Source: Polymorphobacter fuscus (GTDB lineage Bacteria; Pseudomonadota; Alphaproteobacteria; Sphingomonadales; Sphingomonadaceae). Taken from it: a stretch of 64,000 nucleotides of DNA. How positions within the stretch are numbered: position 1 is the first letter of the stretch; each line of letters opens with the position of its first letter. The position numbers and the translations under genes were made by a program. Below are positions 45,803-54,583 of this stretch, piece after piece. A model generated the notes under the pieces. It saw nothing but the letters and a program-made list of their open reading frames with translations, was not told where the DNA came from and searched no databases. The stretch is from assembly GCF_011927825.1 (NCBI RefSeq), contig NZ_JAATJI010000001.1, forward strand, positions 2,462,001 to 2,526,000. Reading direction: 5' to 3'.

Positions 45803-46918
45803 GTGCCCAGGCTGAAGATTGGCATCACGGTGTCGCGCGGAACCGAGGCGGTCGACCAGATCATCTGGTCCTCGGGGCTCAACCAGAACATCATCTATCT
45901 CGTCATGCTGTTGCAGCGTCTGCCCGAGGTCGCCCAGGTCGTCCTCGTCGATTGCAGCGACAACTCCACGCCGCACCCGCTTGCCGAATGGTGCGGCATC
46001 GTCTCGGTGACCCAGCAGGTCGCCGGCGCCGAACTCGACATCATCATCGAACTCGGCTCGCGTGCCGAGGACAATTGCATGCGCGCCTTTCGCGATCGCG
46101 GCGGCCGGGTCGTCTCCTACATGGCCGGCAATGCCCTTGTGATGAACTTCGAATGCGTCGCTTCAAAGGTGGCGCATGGCGAAACCATCTCCGCCTCCGG
46201 CTATGATGCGGTGTGGATCACGCCGCAACACTGGCACATGAACCGCGCCTGGTGCGTTATCACCCGCACGCCGGCAACCGAACTGGTGCCGCACATCTGG
46301 GAACCCGTCTGCCTCGAAGCCGCGGTGCGCGCCGCCAAGGTGCGCTATTTCTGGCAGGACCAGGACCGGTCGAAAGGCTATCGCGTCGCGACGTTCGAAC
46401 CCAATATCAATGTGGTGAAGACCTTCCACGTCCCCTTGCTGGCGTGCGAGGAAGCCTATCGCGCCGCACCCCATCTCATCGATCGCGTGCTGCTGTTCAA
46501 CACGCAGCATCTCATCGGCTATCCGCATTTCGATGATTTTGTCGGCGCCACCACGCTCGCCAAGGCCGGCCGGGTGTTTGCCGAGGGCCGCCACATGACC
46601 AGCAGCGTGCTGGGCACCCATGTCGATGCGGTGATCGAGCACCAGTGGGAAAACAACCTCAACTATCTCTACTGGGACGTGCTCTATTCGGGCCATCCGT
46701 TCATCCACAATTCGACCGAGATCGAAGGCGCCGGCTATTTCTACGCGCCCTTCGACAGCCAGGACGGCGGCCGCGTCGTCGTTGATGCCCTGTCGCGCCA
46801 CGCCGGCCGCGCCAAACAGGCGCGCAGTGACGCCGTCGATTATCTGTGGCGCTACCGGGTCGACAATCCGGCGGTCCAGGCGCGCCACAGCGAACTGATC
46901 GAAAAGGTGATGGGATGA
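45803..46918 (+). CDS. DUF2827 family protein, glycosyltransferase-like (copy 1)
   Basis: The 371-residue cytoplasmic protein looks like a two-domain GT-B-type transferase and I recognise it as DUF2827-like. Blocks shared with the gene at 47510 include YDAVWITPQHWHMNRAW, VPHIWEP, FEPNINVVKTFHVPLLACEE and DAVIEHQWENNLNYLYWDVL followed by SGHPFIHNSTEIEGAGYFY. The last block, with a Glu in the ENNLNY segment and GHPFIHNS, looks like the sugar-nucleotide site of GT-B enzymes. The start is GTG 45803 with a TGAGGA site. It follows the adhesin gene by 116 bp, so glycosylation of the adhesin is a reasonable but unproven role. Confidence 0.75.
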   Translation: MPRLKIGITVSRGTEAVDQIIWSSGLNQNIIYLVMLLQRLPEVAQVVLVDCSDNSTPHPLAEWCGIVSVTQQVAGAELDIIIELGSRAEDNCMRAFRDRGGRVVSYMAGNALVMNFECVASKVAHGETISASGYDAVWITPQHWHMNRAWCVITRTPATELVPHIWEPVCLEAAVRAAKVRYFWQDQDRSKGYRVATFEPNINVVKTFHVPLLACEEAYRAAPHLIDRVLLFNTQHLIGYPHFDDFVGATTLAKAGRVFAEGRHMTSSVLGTHVDAVIEHQWENNLNYLYWDVLYSGHPFIHNSTEIEGAGYFYAPFDSQDGGRVVVDALSRHAGRAKQARSDAVDYLWRYRVDNPAVQARHSELIEKVMG

Positions 46919-46925
46919 CCGGCCG

Positions 46926-47513
46926 GTGATGATGGGAGGTCCGCTCAAGCGCTGGTTCTGGCGGCGCCTCGTCGGCGGTACCGCAGCGGTGGCGCTGGCG
47001 GTGAGCGGCACGATGCTGGCCGCGAGCGGCGGGGCTTTGGCGCAATCCGGCGGCGTCGGCGGCGCGTTTCGCACCCCGCCCGGGCCGCTGGCGCGCCTCA
47101 ACGCTGCCCTGAAGCAGATCAATCTCAACACCTGCGCGCCCATCGTCTCGCAGGCGGCGGCGTTCCTGTTCGATCGCGGCGATGTCCAGTTCGTCGTCCA
47201 GCCGCTCGGCCCCGATGCCAACCGCTGGCCCACGGTGGTGACATCCGAAGGCGCCAATGGCGACAAGCCGCAAACCCGGTTGACGACGCTCATCGTCGCC
47301 CCGGCGGGCTCCTGCTCCGGGCTGTACCAGCAGGTCATCTACTGGCCCGAACCCTGTGCCGCGGTGAAGACGCGGATCTTCGCCGACTTCAAGAACGAAC
47401 GCCCGTTCCTGCGCAATGTGCGGGTCAGCGAGGCCAATCCGGGCCTGCAACTCTACATGATGCCCGCCGGGGCCGGCGGCTGCGTGTCGGTGAAAAAGGA
47501 ATTGATCGGGTGA
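46926..47513 (+). CDS. Small exported protein with four cysteines, unknown function
   Basis: The 195-residue product has a basic start (GGPLKRWFWRR) and an N-terminal signal helix (AVALAVSGTMLAASGGALAQ), so it is secreted to the periplasm. Four Cys in the mature part (NTCAPI, AGSCSGLY, WPEPCAAVK, GGCVSVKK) could form two disulfides. I do not recognise the family. It lies between the two DUF2827 genes, seven bases after the first, and overlaps the start of the second (GTGA), so it belongs to the same unit and may help assemble or anchor the adhesin. Starts at 46926 (GTG), 46929 and 46932 (ATG) are equally possible. Confidence 0.75.
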   Translation: MMMGGPLKRWFWRRLVGGTAAVALAVSGTMLAASGGALAQSGGVGGAFRTPPGPLARLNAALKQINLNTCAPIVSQAAAFLFDRGDVQFVVQPLGPDANRWPTVVTSEGANGDKPQTRLTTLIVAPAGSCSGLYQQVIYWPEPCAAVKTRIFADFKNERPFLRNVRVSEANPGLQLYMMPAGAGGCVSVKKELIG

Positions 47514-48658
47514 AGCCGCGCATCCGCCGCACGCGCGGCTATACGATCGGCATCACCATCTTCGTCGGCGCCGATGGCAAGCTCGGGCTGTGGGAAAACG
47601 GCCTGCGCCAGAATGTCATTTTCCTCTACGAAATATTCAAGGCGGCGCCCAATTGCGCGCGCGTCGTGCTGCTCAACCATGGCGATGGCGAGCCGACCGA
47701 GATGCTCGAAGGCCTTGACCTGCCGCTCACCGACATCGTTCGCACCCCGACGATGATCGACACGCTCGATTATGTCATCGCCATCGGCGCGGCGATCGAC
47801 GCGCCGACAATGACGATCCTGCGCGAAAATGGCACCAAGCTGATCTCCTATCGCGGCGGCAATGGCGCCGTCATCTCGATGGAAGCGATGATCGCCAATC
47901 CGCGGCGCCCCGATGCCGAACGCTATTTCGACATCGGCCTGTTCGATGCGGTGTGGATGACGCCGCAGCATCTCCACACCTATCGGCCGTGGATCCAGAC
48001 GCTGTATCGCGTTCCGGTGTCGGAAGTGCCGCAGATCTGGGCGCCGACCTTCCTCGAAACACGGCCGGTGGTGAAGGAAGGGCTGTTCGGCTATCGCCCC
48101 GGCCGCGACAAATGGCGGGTCGGCATGATGGACCCCAATATCACCGTGATGAAGACCAGCCATGTCGGCATGCTGGTCGCCGAAGCGGCGTGGCGCGAGC
48201 GGCGCGATGCCTTTCAGGCCATCTATGTGTCGAACGCGCTGCCGCATATCGACAACAGCCATTTCAACAGCTTCGCGTCGTCATTGCAGTCGGTCAAGGC
48301 CGGGATCATGACGGTCGAGCCGCGCTTCGTCAGCGCCGATTTCCTCGCCCATCATTGCGACGCGGTCGTCACCCACCATTGGGAAAACGGCCTCAACTAT
48401 GTCTATTACGATGTCCTTCACGGCGGCTATCCGCTCATCCACAATTCCGAATTCCTGAAGGACTATGGCTATTACTACCCGGACTTCGCCCCCGATATCG
48501 GCGGCAAGGTGCTGCTGGAAGCCTTCGACCGCCACGACAAGGAACTTCCCGCCTACCAGGCCAGGTGCCGGGAACTGATCGCGCGCCTGTCGCCGACCAA
48601 CCCCGACAATATCGCCCTGCACGAACGGTTGCTGACCGCCCCCATCGTCAGGCTCTGA
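47510..48658 (+). CDS. DUF2827 family protein, glycosyltransferase-like (copy 2)
   Basis: The 382-residue paralogue of the 45803 gene begins YTIGITIFVGADGKLGLWEN, then NVIFLYEIFKAAPNCARVVL. It keeps FDAVWMTPQHLHTYRPW, VPQIWAPTFLE, MDPNITVMKTSHVGMLVAEA and DAVVTHHWENGLNYVYYDVL followed by GGYPLIHNSEFLKDYGYYYP. Conservation of these blocks between two otherwise diverged copies points to a shared catalytic fold with different specificity, for example two successive sugars. GTG 47510 overlaps the preceding stop. The MarR gene follows after nine bases but is probably functionally separate. Confidence 0.75.
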   Translation: MKPRIRRTRGYTIGITIFVGADGKLGLWENGLRQNVIFLYEIFKAAPNCARVVLLNHGDGEPTEMLEGLDLPLTDIVRTPTMIDTLDYVIAIGAAIDAPTMTILRENGTKLISYRGGNGAVISMEAMIANPRRPDAERYFDIGLFDAVWMTPQHLHTYRPWIQTLYRVPVSEVPQIWAPTFLETRPVVKEGLFGYRPGRDKWRVGMMDPNITVMKTSHVGMLVAEAAWRERRDAFQAIYVSNALPHIDNSHFNSFASSLQSVKAGIMTVEPRFVSADFLAHHCDAVVTHHWENGLNYVYYDVLHGGYPLIHNSEFLKDYGYYYPDFAPDIGGKVLLEAFDRHDKELPAYQARCRELIARLSPTNPDNIALHERLLTAPIVRL

Positions 48659-48667
48659 CGCCGGGCC

Positions 48668-49111
48668 ATGCCGCGCTTTCACCTTGCCGACTTCCTGCCC
48701 TACCAGCTTTCGGTCGCCTCCAATGCCGTGTCGCGCGCCGTCGCCACCGGCACCGGGTATGAAGCGCGCTTCGGGCTGACGGCGGCCGAATGGCGGGTGC
48801 TCGCCGCCGTCACCGCCGCCGGCAACCCGGCCCAGGCCGAACTGCTGGCCGCGACGGGCATGGACAAGATGACGATCAGCCGCGCCGTCGCCGGGCTGAC
48901 CAGTCGGCGCCTGCTCGACCGCGCCAGGGACACGGCCGACCGGCGGACGCTGCGCCTCAGCCCGACGGCGGAGGGCCGGCGGATCCACGCCATCGTCGCC
49001 CCCCAGGCGCTCGAGGTGGAAGCGCGGCTGCTCGCGGCGCTGTCCGCCGACGAGGCGGCGGTCTTGCGCGCCGCCCTCGCCAAGCTGCGGTCGGCTTGCG
49101 ACGGACCGTAA
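48668..49111 (+). CDS. MarR family transcriptional regulator
   Basis: The 147-residue protein has a winged-helix MarR core: LTAAEWRVLAAVTAAGNPAQ, the recognition helix region MDKMTISRAVAGLTSRRLL, and the wing DRARDTADRRTLRLSPTAEG. MarR proteins bind 16-20 bp palindromes as dimers and are often released by aromatic ligands. Its stop codon lies inside the palindrome at 49107-49122, and hppD starts 41 bp after the stop, so it probably controls hppD-hmgA in response to a tyrosine-pathway intermediate, as HpdR/HmgR-type regulators do elsewhere. Confidence 0.9.
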   Translation: MPRFHLADFLPYQLSVASNAVSRAVATGTGYEARFGLTAAEWRVLAAVTAAGNPAQAELLAATGMDKMTISRAVAGLTSRRLLDRARDTADRRTLRLSPTAEGRRIHAIVAPQALEVEARLLAALSADEAAVLRAALAKLRSACDGP

Positions 49112-49122
49112 CATCTGTTACG
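49107..49122. promoter_or_regulatory. Palindromic operator candidate in front of hppD
   Basis: CGTAACATCTGTTACG has perfect 7-bp arms around TC. It overlaps the stop codon of the MarR gene and ends 30 bases before the hppD start. Size and symmetry fit a MarR-family site. Promoter elements for hppD may overlap it. Confidence 0.6.
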
Positions 49123-49152
49123 TTATCGGCTCTTTCCGGGGAGTGATTGACC

Positions 49153-50223
49153 ATGGCGACCGCGCCGATGCCGAATGATCTTGGCCTTGATGGCTTCGAA
49201 TTCGTGGAGTTCACCAGCCCCGATCCGGACGCACTCGCCGCGCTGTTCGTCGCCATGGGTTTCACCCATGTCGGCACCCACCGGTCGAAGAATGTCCGCC
49301 GCTATGCGCAGGGCGCGATCAATTTCCTCCTCAACATGGAAACACAGGGCCAGGCCGCCGAATTCCGCAACAGCCACGGGCCGTCGGCCAACGCCATGGC
49401 CTTCCGTGTCGAAGACGCCAGCGCCGCGTTTGCCGAAGCCGTCAAGCGCGGCGCGACGCCGGTCCATGGCCCGGTCGGGCCGATGGAACTCAACATTCCC
49501 GCCATCGAAGGCATCGGCGGGTCGAACCTCTACCTTGTCGACAAGGCCGGGGAACATGAAATCTACGACATCGATTTTCGCCCCGTCCCCGGCGCGACGC
49601 CGGATGACAACAGCGTCGGCCTCCACACGCTCGATCACCTCACCCACAACGTCAATCGCGGGCGGATGGCGCATTGGGCCGAATTCTACGAGCGCATCTT
49701 CAACTTCCGCGAAATCCGCTATTTCGACATCGAAGGCCAGTCGACCGGCCTGTTCTCCAAGGCGATGACGGCGCCGGATGACAAGATCCGCATCCCGCTC
49801 AACGAAAGCCAGGACGAACACAGCCAGATCGAGGAATTCCTGCGCGCCTACAAGGGCGAAGGCATCCAGCATATCGCGCTCGCCACCGACGACATCTTCG
49901 CCACCGTCGACGCCCTGCGCGCCCGCGGCGTGCGCTTCCAGGACACGATCGAAACCTATTTCGACCTGATCGACCAGCGCCTTCCCGGCCATGGCCATGA
50001 CGTCGCCGAAATGCGCAAGCGCCGCATCCTCATCGACGGCGCACCCGAAACCGGAGGCGGCATCCTGCTGCAGATCTTCACCGAGAACATGGTCGGCCCG
50101 ATCTTTTTCGAAATCATCCAGCGCAAGGGCAACGACGGCTTCGGCGAGGGCAATTTCAAGGCCCTGTTCGAATCGCTCGAACTCGATCAGCTCCGCCGCG
50201 GCGTGATCCCGGCCAGGGCATGA
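49153..50223 (+). CDS. hppD: 4-hydroxyphenylpyruvate dioxygenase
   Basis: HppD converts 4-hydroxyphenylpyruvate to homogentisate in tyrosine breakdown. The 356-residue protein has two vicinal-oxygen-chelate halves and the iron facial triad: His in [11 protein letters not shown], His in [14 protein letters not shown] and Glu in [22 protein letters not shown] 49153 is preferred over TTG 49147 because it sits ten bases after GGGGAG. A MarR gene and a palindrome lie upstream; hmgA follows 34 bp downstream. Confidence 0.97.
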   Translation: MATAPMPNDLGLDGFEFVEFTSPDPDALAALFVAMGFTHVGTHRSKNVRRYAQGAINFLLNMETQGQAAEFRNSHGPSANAMAFRVEDASAAFAEAVKRGATPVHGPVGPMELNIPAIEGIGGSNLYLVDKAGEHEIYDIDFRPVPGATPDDNSVGLHTLDHLTHNVNRGRMAHWAEFYERIFNFREIRYFDIEGQSTGLFSKAMTAPDDKIRIPLNESQDEHSQIEEFLRAYKGEGIQHIALATDDIFATVDALRARGVRFQDTIETYFDLIDQRLPGHGHDVAEMRKRRILIDGAPETGGGILLQIFTENMVGPIFFEIIQRKGNDGFGEGNFKALFESLELDQLRRGVIPARA

Positions 50224-50257
50224 GCGCGGGCCTGCCAGCACGGGCGAGCGCCGCCTC

Positions 50258-51511
50258 ATGCTGACCGGATTCGGCAACCATTTCAGCACCGAAGCCGTCC
50301 CCGGCGCGCTGCCGATCGGCCGCAATTCGCCGCAGCGGCCGCCATTCGGCCTTTATGCCGAGCAGCTGTCCGGCACCGCCTTCACCATGGCGCGCGCCGA
50401 AAACCGCCGCGCCTGGCTCTACCGCCTGCGCCCGTCGGCGCTGCACGGCGCCTTTACCCCGCTTCCCGAACCCGTCGGCCACAGCGCGCGTCCGCCCGGT
50501 CCCAACCGCCTGCGCTGGGATCCGCGCCCGCTGCCCGAAACGCCGACGACCTTCCTCGCCTCGATCGTGCCGATGCTGTCCAACGGCGACCCGGCGGCGC
50601 TGACCGGCGTCAGCCTGGCGACCTATGCCGCCACCCGGGACATGGGCAACCAGGCGTATTTCAGCGCCGACGGCGAAATCCTGGTCATCCCCCGGCAGGG
50701 CCGGCTCCGGATCGACACCGAAATGGGCCAAATGGCGGTCGAACCGCTCGAAATCGCGCTGATTCCGCGCGGGCTGCGCTTTCGCGTCATACTGCCCGAT
50801 GGCAGCGCCAGCGGCTATCTCGCCGAAAACCACGGCGCGCCGTTCCGCCTCCCCGATCTCGGCCCCATCGGGTCGAACGGCCTCGCCAACCCGCGCGATT
50901 TCGCAAGCCCCGCTGCCTGGTTCGAAGATCGTGACGAACCCTTCGAGCTCGTCCAGAAATTCGGCGGCCGGCTGTGGACGACGACGCTGGCGCATTCGCC
51001 CTTCGATGTCGTCGCCTGGCACGGCAATCTGGCGCCGGTGAAATACGACCTGCGCCGCTTCAACACCATCGGCACTGTCAGCCACGATCATCCCGATCCG
51101 TCGATCTTCACCGTGCTGACCAGCCCCAGCGACATGCCCGGCCGCGCCAATGCCGATTTCGTCATCTTCCCGCCGCGCTGGATGGTCGCGGAGGACACGT
51201 TCCGCCCGCCCTGGTTCCACCGCAACATCATGTCGGAAGCCATGGGGCTGATCACCGGCGCCTATGATGCCAAGGCCGGTGGCTTCGCCCCCGGCGGCCT
51301 GTCGCTCCACAACATGATGAACGCCCATGGCCCCGATGCGGCCAGCTGGCGCGCCGCCACCGACGCCGTGCTGGCACCGCACAAGATCGACGGCACCATG
51401 GCCTTCATGCTCGAAAGCTGCTGGCCCTATCGTGTCACCGATGGCGCCATGGCCCTGGCACAGCCCGATTATGACGCAGCGTGGAGCGGGTTTCCGAAAG
51501 CGGTGGTCTGA
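50258..51511 (+). CDS. hmgA: Homogentisate 1,2-dioxygenase
   Basis: HmgA opens the homogentisate ring to maleylacetoacetate. The 417-residue protein begins with [20 protein letters not shown], contains [20 protein letters not shown] and [20 protein letters not shown] carrying metal-site His/Glu, and ends with [15 protein letters not shown] and [19 protein letters not shown]. It is normal length. The maleylacetoacetate isomerase and fumarylacetoacetase genes are not in this window. A strong hairpin follows the stop. Confidence 0.97.
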   Translation: MLTGFGNHFSTEAVPGALPIGRNSPQRPPFGLYAEQLSGTAFTMARAENRRAWLYRLRPSALHGAFTPLPEPVGHSARPPGPNRLRWDPRPLPETPTTFLASIVPMLSNGDPAALTGVSLATYAATRDMGNQAYFSADGEILVIPRQGRLRIDTEMGQMAVEPLEIALIPRGLRFRVILPDGSASGYLAENHGAPFRLPDLGPIGSNGLANPRDFASPAAWFEDRDEPFELVQKFGGRLWTTTLAHSPFDVVAWHGNLAPVKYDLRRFNTIGTVSHDHPDPSIFTVLTSPSDMPGRANADFVIFPPRWMVAEDTFRPPWFHRNIMSEAMGLITGAYDAKAGGFAPGGLSLHNMMNAHGPDAASWRAATDAVLAPHKIDGTMAFMLESCWPYRVTDGAMALAQPDYDAAWSGFPKAVV

Positions 51512-51563
51512 AAGGGCCTCCGGCGGGCAGGGGCTGGCCCCTGCACCCGTTCCAAAGGCCCTT
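51512..51563. terminator. Nested hairpin between hmgA and the permease (bidirectional)
   Basis: An inner perfect stem GCAGGGGC/GCCCCTGC (51527-51534/51537-51544) lies within outer arms AAGGGCCT (51512-51519) and AGGCCCTT (51556-51563). It fills the gap between the two convergent genes and can end transcription from either side. Confidence 0.65.
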
Positions 51564-51569
51564 CAGTCC

Positions 51570-53129
51570 TCAGGCGTCCTTGCCGCCCGGCGTGTGGATG
51601 CCCGGCAGCGGCGGCACGCCCTGCGGCGGGATGTTGGGATCGAGCTCGTTGACCTCGTCCAGCCCCATCGCGACGTTCGAACGGCTGCGGCCATAGAGGA
51701 AATAGAACACCAGCCCGATCGCCGCCCAGCCGAAGAACACCGCCTGCGCCACCCATGACAGGAAGCCGAACAGCAGCAGGCAGCCGGCGGCCGCCAGCGG
51801 CGCGACCAGCCATACCGCGGGGGTGCGGAAGCTGCGCTTGCGATCCGGGTTCGACCGGCGCAGCGCCATGATGGCGAGCGCGACGAAGAAGAAGGCGCAC
51901 AGCGTCCCGCCGTTGGAAACCGACGCCAGCTGGCCGACCGGGAAGAACGCCGCAGCGACGGTCACGGCAGCACCGGTGACCATGGTGACGATATGCGGCG
52001 TCTTGAACTTCGGGTGGATCTTCGAAAGGCCCTTGGGCAGCAGGCCGTCGCGCGACATGACGAAGAACACCCGGGTCTGGGCGAACATCATCATCAGCAC
52101 GACCGAAGGCAGGGCAAAACCGGCGGCAAGCCCGAGGACGTTGCCGATGCCCGGATAGCCGATTTCGCGCAGCACATGCGCCAGTGCCTCGTTCGAACAG
52201 ACAACCGGCTTGGCGCCTTCCGCCGCCGCGCACAGCGCCGCCATTTCGGGCGATCCGGGGAAGGGGGCAGTGCCGGTCACGGCATCGATCATCGGCTGCG
52301 CGCCATAGCTGCCGATGACACCGACGCCGACCAGCAGATAGAAGGCGGTGCAGATCACCAGGCTGGCGATCAGGCCGATCGGGATGTTGCGCTGCGGGTC
52401 CTTGGTTTCCTCCGCCGCCGTCGACACCGCGTCGAAGCCGACAAAGGCGAAGAAGATGATCGACGCCGCCGCGACGGCGCTGCCGGCGCCCAGCGGCATG
52501 AATGGCACGAAATTGTCGGACTGCGCCGCCGGCACCGCAAGCACGACGAACGCCGTCAGCGCGAGCACCTTGACGACCACCAGCACCGCATTGACCGTGG
52601 CGCTTTCCTTGGTGCCGACGACCAGCAACGCCGTCACCGCCACGGCGATCAGCACCGCCGGAAGGTTGATGAGGCCGCCTGCATATGGCCCGTTGACCAG
52701 CGCCTGGGGCAGCTCGATCCCGGCAAAATTCTGCAGCACGCCGACGGCATAGCCCGACCAGCCGACCGCGACCGCGCTCGCGGCGACCGCATATTCCAGC
52801 ACCAGTGCCCAGCCGACGACCCAGGCGAGGATCTCGCCGAAGGTCGCATAGCTATAGGTATAGGCCGATCCCGAAACCGGGACCATCGAGGCAAGTTCGG
52901 CATAGCAGAGCGCGGCAAGGCCGCAGACGACGGCCGCGAGCACGAAGCTGATCAGCATGGCCGGGCCGGCGACCTGCGCCGCCTCGGCGGTCAGCACGAA
53001 AATGCCGGTCCCGATGATGCCGCCGATGCCCAGCATCGTCAGCTGAAACGCACCAAGAGAACGTGTGAGAGCCTTTTTTTCCGCCGTCGCCAGAATAGAA
53101 TCGAGCGATTTGATACGCCAGTTCGCCAA
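51570..53129 (-). CDS. APC superfamily amino acid permease
   Basis: The 519-residue inner-membrane protein has twelve or more TM helices. It carries the APC signature in TM1 (LTMLGIGGIIGTGIFVLTAE), AALCYAELASMVPVSGSAYT in TM3, IIFFAFVGFDAVSTAAEETK in TM6, followed by DPQRNIPIGL, which is typical of the cationic/general amino acid transporter branch. It imports an amino acid by proton symport; substrate unknown, though the neighbours break down tyrosine and arginine. TTG 53129 is the start, with GGAGGGG upstream. The N-terminus (SLDSILATAEKKALTRSLGA) is the usual cytoplasmic lead. Confidence 0.93.
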   Translation of the reverse strand: MANWRIKSLDSILATAEKKALTRSLGAFQLTMLGIGGIIGTGIFVLTAEAAQVAGPAMLISFVLAAVVCGLAALCYAELASMVPVSGSAYTYSYATFGEILAWVVGWALVLEYAVAASAVAVGWSGYAVGVLQNFAGIELPQALVNGPYAGGLINLPAVLIAVAVTALLVVGTKESATVNAVLVVVKVLALTAFVVLAVPAAQSDNFVPFMPLGAGSAVAAASIIFFAFVGFDAVSTAAEETKDPQRNIPIGLIASLVICTAFYLLVGVGVIGSYGAQPMIDAVTGTAPFPGSPEMAALCAAAEGAKPVVCSNEALAHVLREIGYPGIGNVLGLAAGFALPSVVLMMMFAQTRVFFVMSRDGLLPKGLSKIHPKFKTPHIVTMVTGAAVTVAAAFFPVGQLASVSNGGTLCAFFFVALAIMALRRSNPDRKRSFRTPAVWLVAPLAAAGCLLLFGFLSWVAQAVFFGWAAIGLVFYFLYGRSRSNVAMGLDEVNELDPNIPPQGVPPLPGIHTPGGKDA

Positions 53130-53255
53130 GAATTTTCCCCTCCAATTGGCGCGCGCCAGCCCCGGGCCAGCGGCTGCCTATCGATGGCGGGCATAGGTGC
53201 AGGACTTGTGCCGATGGTCAAGCACGATGACGCATTGCAGCGTCGGGAAATGACG

Positions 53256-53301
53256 TTTCTGTTATCACATTGTGACGTTGATGTTTCTTCGATCACAGAA
53301 A
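53256..53301. promoter_or_regulatory. Inverted repeat upstream of the ast-linked operon
   Basis: TTTCTGTTATC (53256-53266) and GATCACAGAAA (53291-53301) are reverse complements with one mismatch, centres 35 bp apart. TCACATTGTGA (53265-53275) lies between. The site is in the divergent gap between the permease and the M20/ast genes, 41 bp before ATG 53342. It could bind a regulator of arginine use; no specific regulator is identified. Confidence 0.45.
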
Positions 53302-53341
53302 ATCGGTGGCCGCAGCGCGCATGCTGGGCTATGCTGGCCGG

Positions 53342-54583
53342 ATGTCGTCCGCCGTCGCCTTGCACCCCCAGCCGCTTTCCGCGGCGGAACGCGCCGCGCT
53401 CGGCACGCTGGCCGGCGCGCGCGGCCCGATGCTCGCGCAGATCGAAGCTTGGGCGGCGATCAACAGCGGCAGCCGCAATCTGGCCGGGCTCGAGGCGATG
53501 GCGACGGCGCTGCTCGCCGCGGTCGCACCCCTTGGCGGCACGGCGCGGCTGGTCGATCCGGCGCCGGCGGATGCCGTCGATGCCGCGGGCGACACCCTGG
53601 CCATCGCCCATGGCCGCAACCTCCATGTCGTCAAACGCCCCGATGCGCCGGTGCGGGTGTTGCTGACCGGGCATATGGACACGGTGTTCGGCGCCGATCA
53701 CCCGTTCCAGGCGTGCCGCTGGCGCGATACCGATACCCTGGGCGGCCCCGGCGTCGCCGACATGAAGGGCGGCATCGCCGTCATGCTCGCCGCGCTGGCG
53801 GCGTTCGAGGCATCGGACGTCGCCGCCGGTCTCGGTTGGGAAATCGTCCTCAACAGCGACGAGGAAGTGTCGTCGCCGGGCTCGACGCCGCTGCTCGTCG
53901 CCGCCGCGCGCCGCTGCCATCTCGGGCTGACCTTCGAACCGGCGCTGCCCGATGGCACGCTCGCCGGCGCCCGCAAGGGGTCGGGCAATTTTTCCGCCAT
54001 CGTCGCCGGCCGCGCCGCCCATGCCGGGCGCGAGCCTGAAAACGGCCGCAACGCTATCCTCGCCGCCGCCGACCTGGCGCTGCGGCTGAAGGCGCTGACC
54101 GCCGATGACCTGACCGTCAACCCGGCGCGCATCGATGGCGGCGGCCCCAACAACATCGTCCCCGACAAGGCCGTGCTGCGCTGGAACATGCGCGCTTCCA
54201 CGCCCGATGCCGCCGCGCGCGCCCGCGCCTCCGTCGACACACTGGCCGCCGCGGTCGCCGCCGCGCATGACGTCGCCATCCACGTCCACGGCCATTCCGC
54301 CCGGCCGCCGAAACCGCTCGATGCCAACCAGCAGCGGCTGTTCGACCTGGTGCGCGACTGCGGCGCCGCCATCGGGCTCAGCATCGGCTGGCGCGATACC
54401 GGCGGCGTCTGCGACGGCAACAACCTCGCCGCCACCGGCCTCGCGGTCGTCGACACGCTCGGCCCGCGCGGCGGCGCCATCCATTCGGCCGACGAATTCC
54501 TCTGCGCCGACTCGCTGGTCGAACGCGCCCAGCTGGCGGCGCTGGTGCTGATGCGCGTCGCCCGGTCGGGGTGGGTGCGATGA
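53342..54583 (+). CDS. M20 family metallohydrolase in the ast cluster
   Basis: The 413-residue protein is an M20 (ArgE/DapE/CPG2-type) hydrolase: LLTGHMDTVFGADHPFQ, GGPGVADMKGGIAVMLAAL, IVLNSDEEVSSPGSTPLL, the lid-domain GRAAHAGREPENGRNAI, and the C-terminal GAIHSADEFLC. It removes an acyl group or cleaves an amide. It is coupled to astA by ATGA, and no astE is seen, so it may be the succinylglutamate desuccinylase of this pathway. ATG 53342 is preferred; a GTG at 53306 would add 12 residues. Confidence 0.88.
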   Translation: MSSAVALHPQPLSAAERAALGTLAGARGPMLAQIEAWAAINSGSRNLAGLEAMATALLAAVAPLGGTARLVDPAPADAVDAAGDTLAIAHGRNLHVVKRPDAPVRVLLTGHMDTVFGADHPFQACRWRDTDTLGGPGVADMKGGIAVMLAALAAFEASDVAAGLGWEIVLNSDEEVSSPGSTPLLVAAARRCHLGLTFEPALPDGTLAGARKGSGNFSAIVAGRAAHAGREPENGRNAILAAADLALRLKALTADDLTVNPARIDGGGPNNIVPDKAVLRWNMRASTPDAAARARASVDTLAAAVAAAHDVAIHVHGHSARPPKPLDANQQRLFDLVRDCGAAIGLSIGWRDTGGVCDGNNLAATGLAVVDTLGPRGGAIHSADEFLCADSLVERAQLAALVLMRVARSGWVR

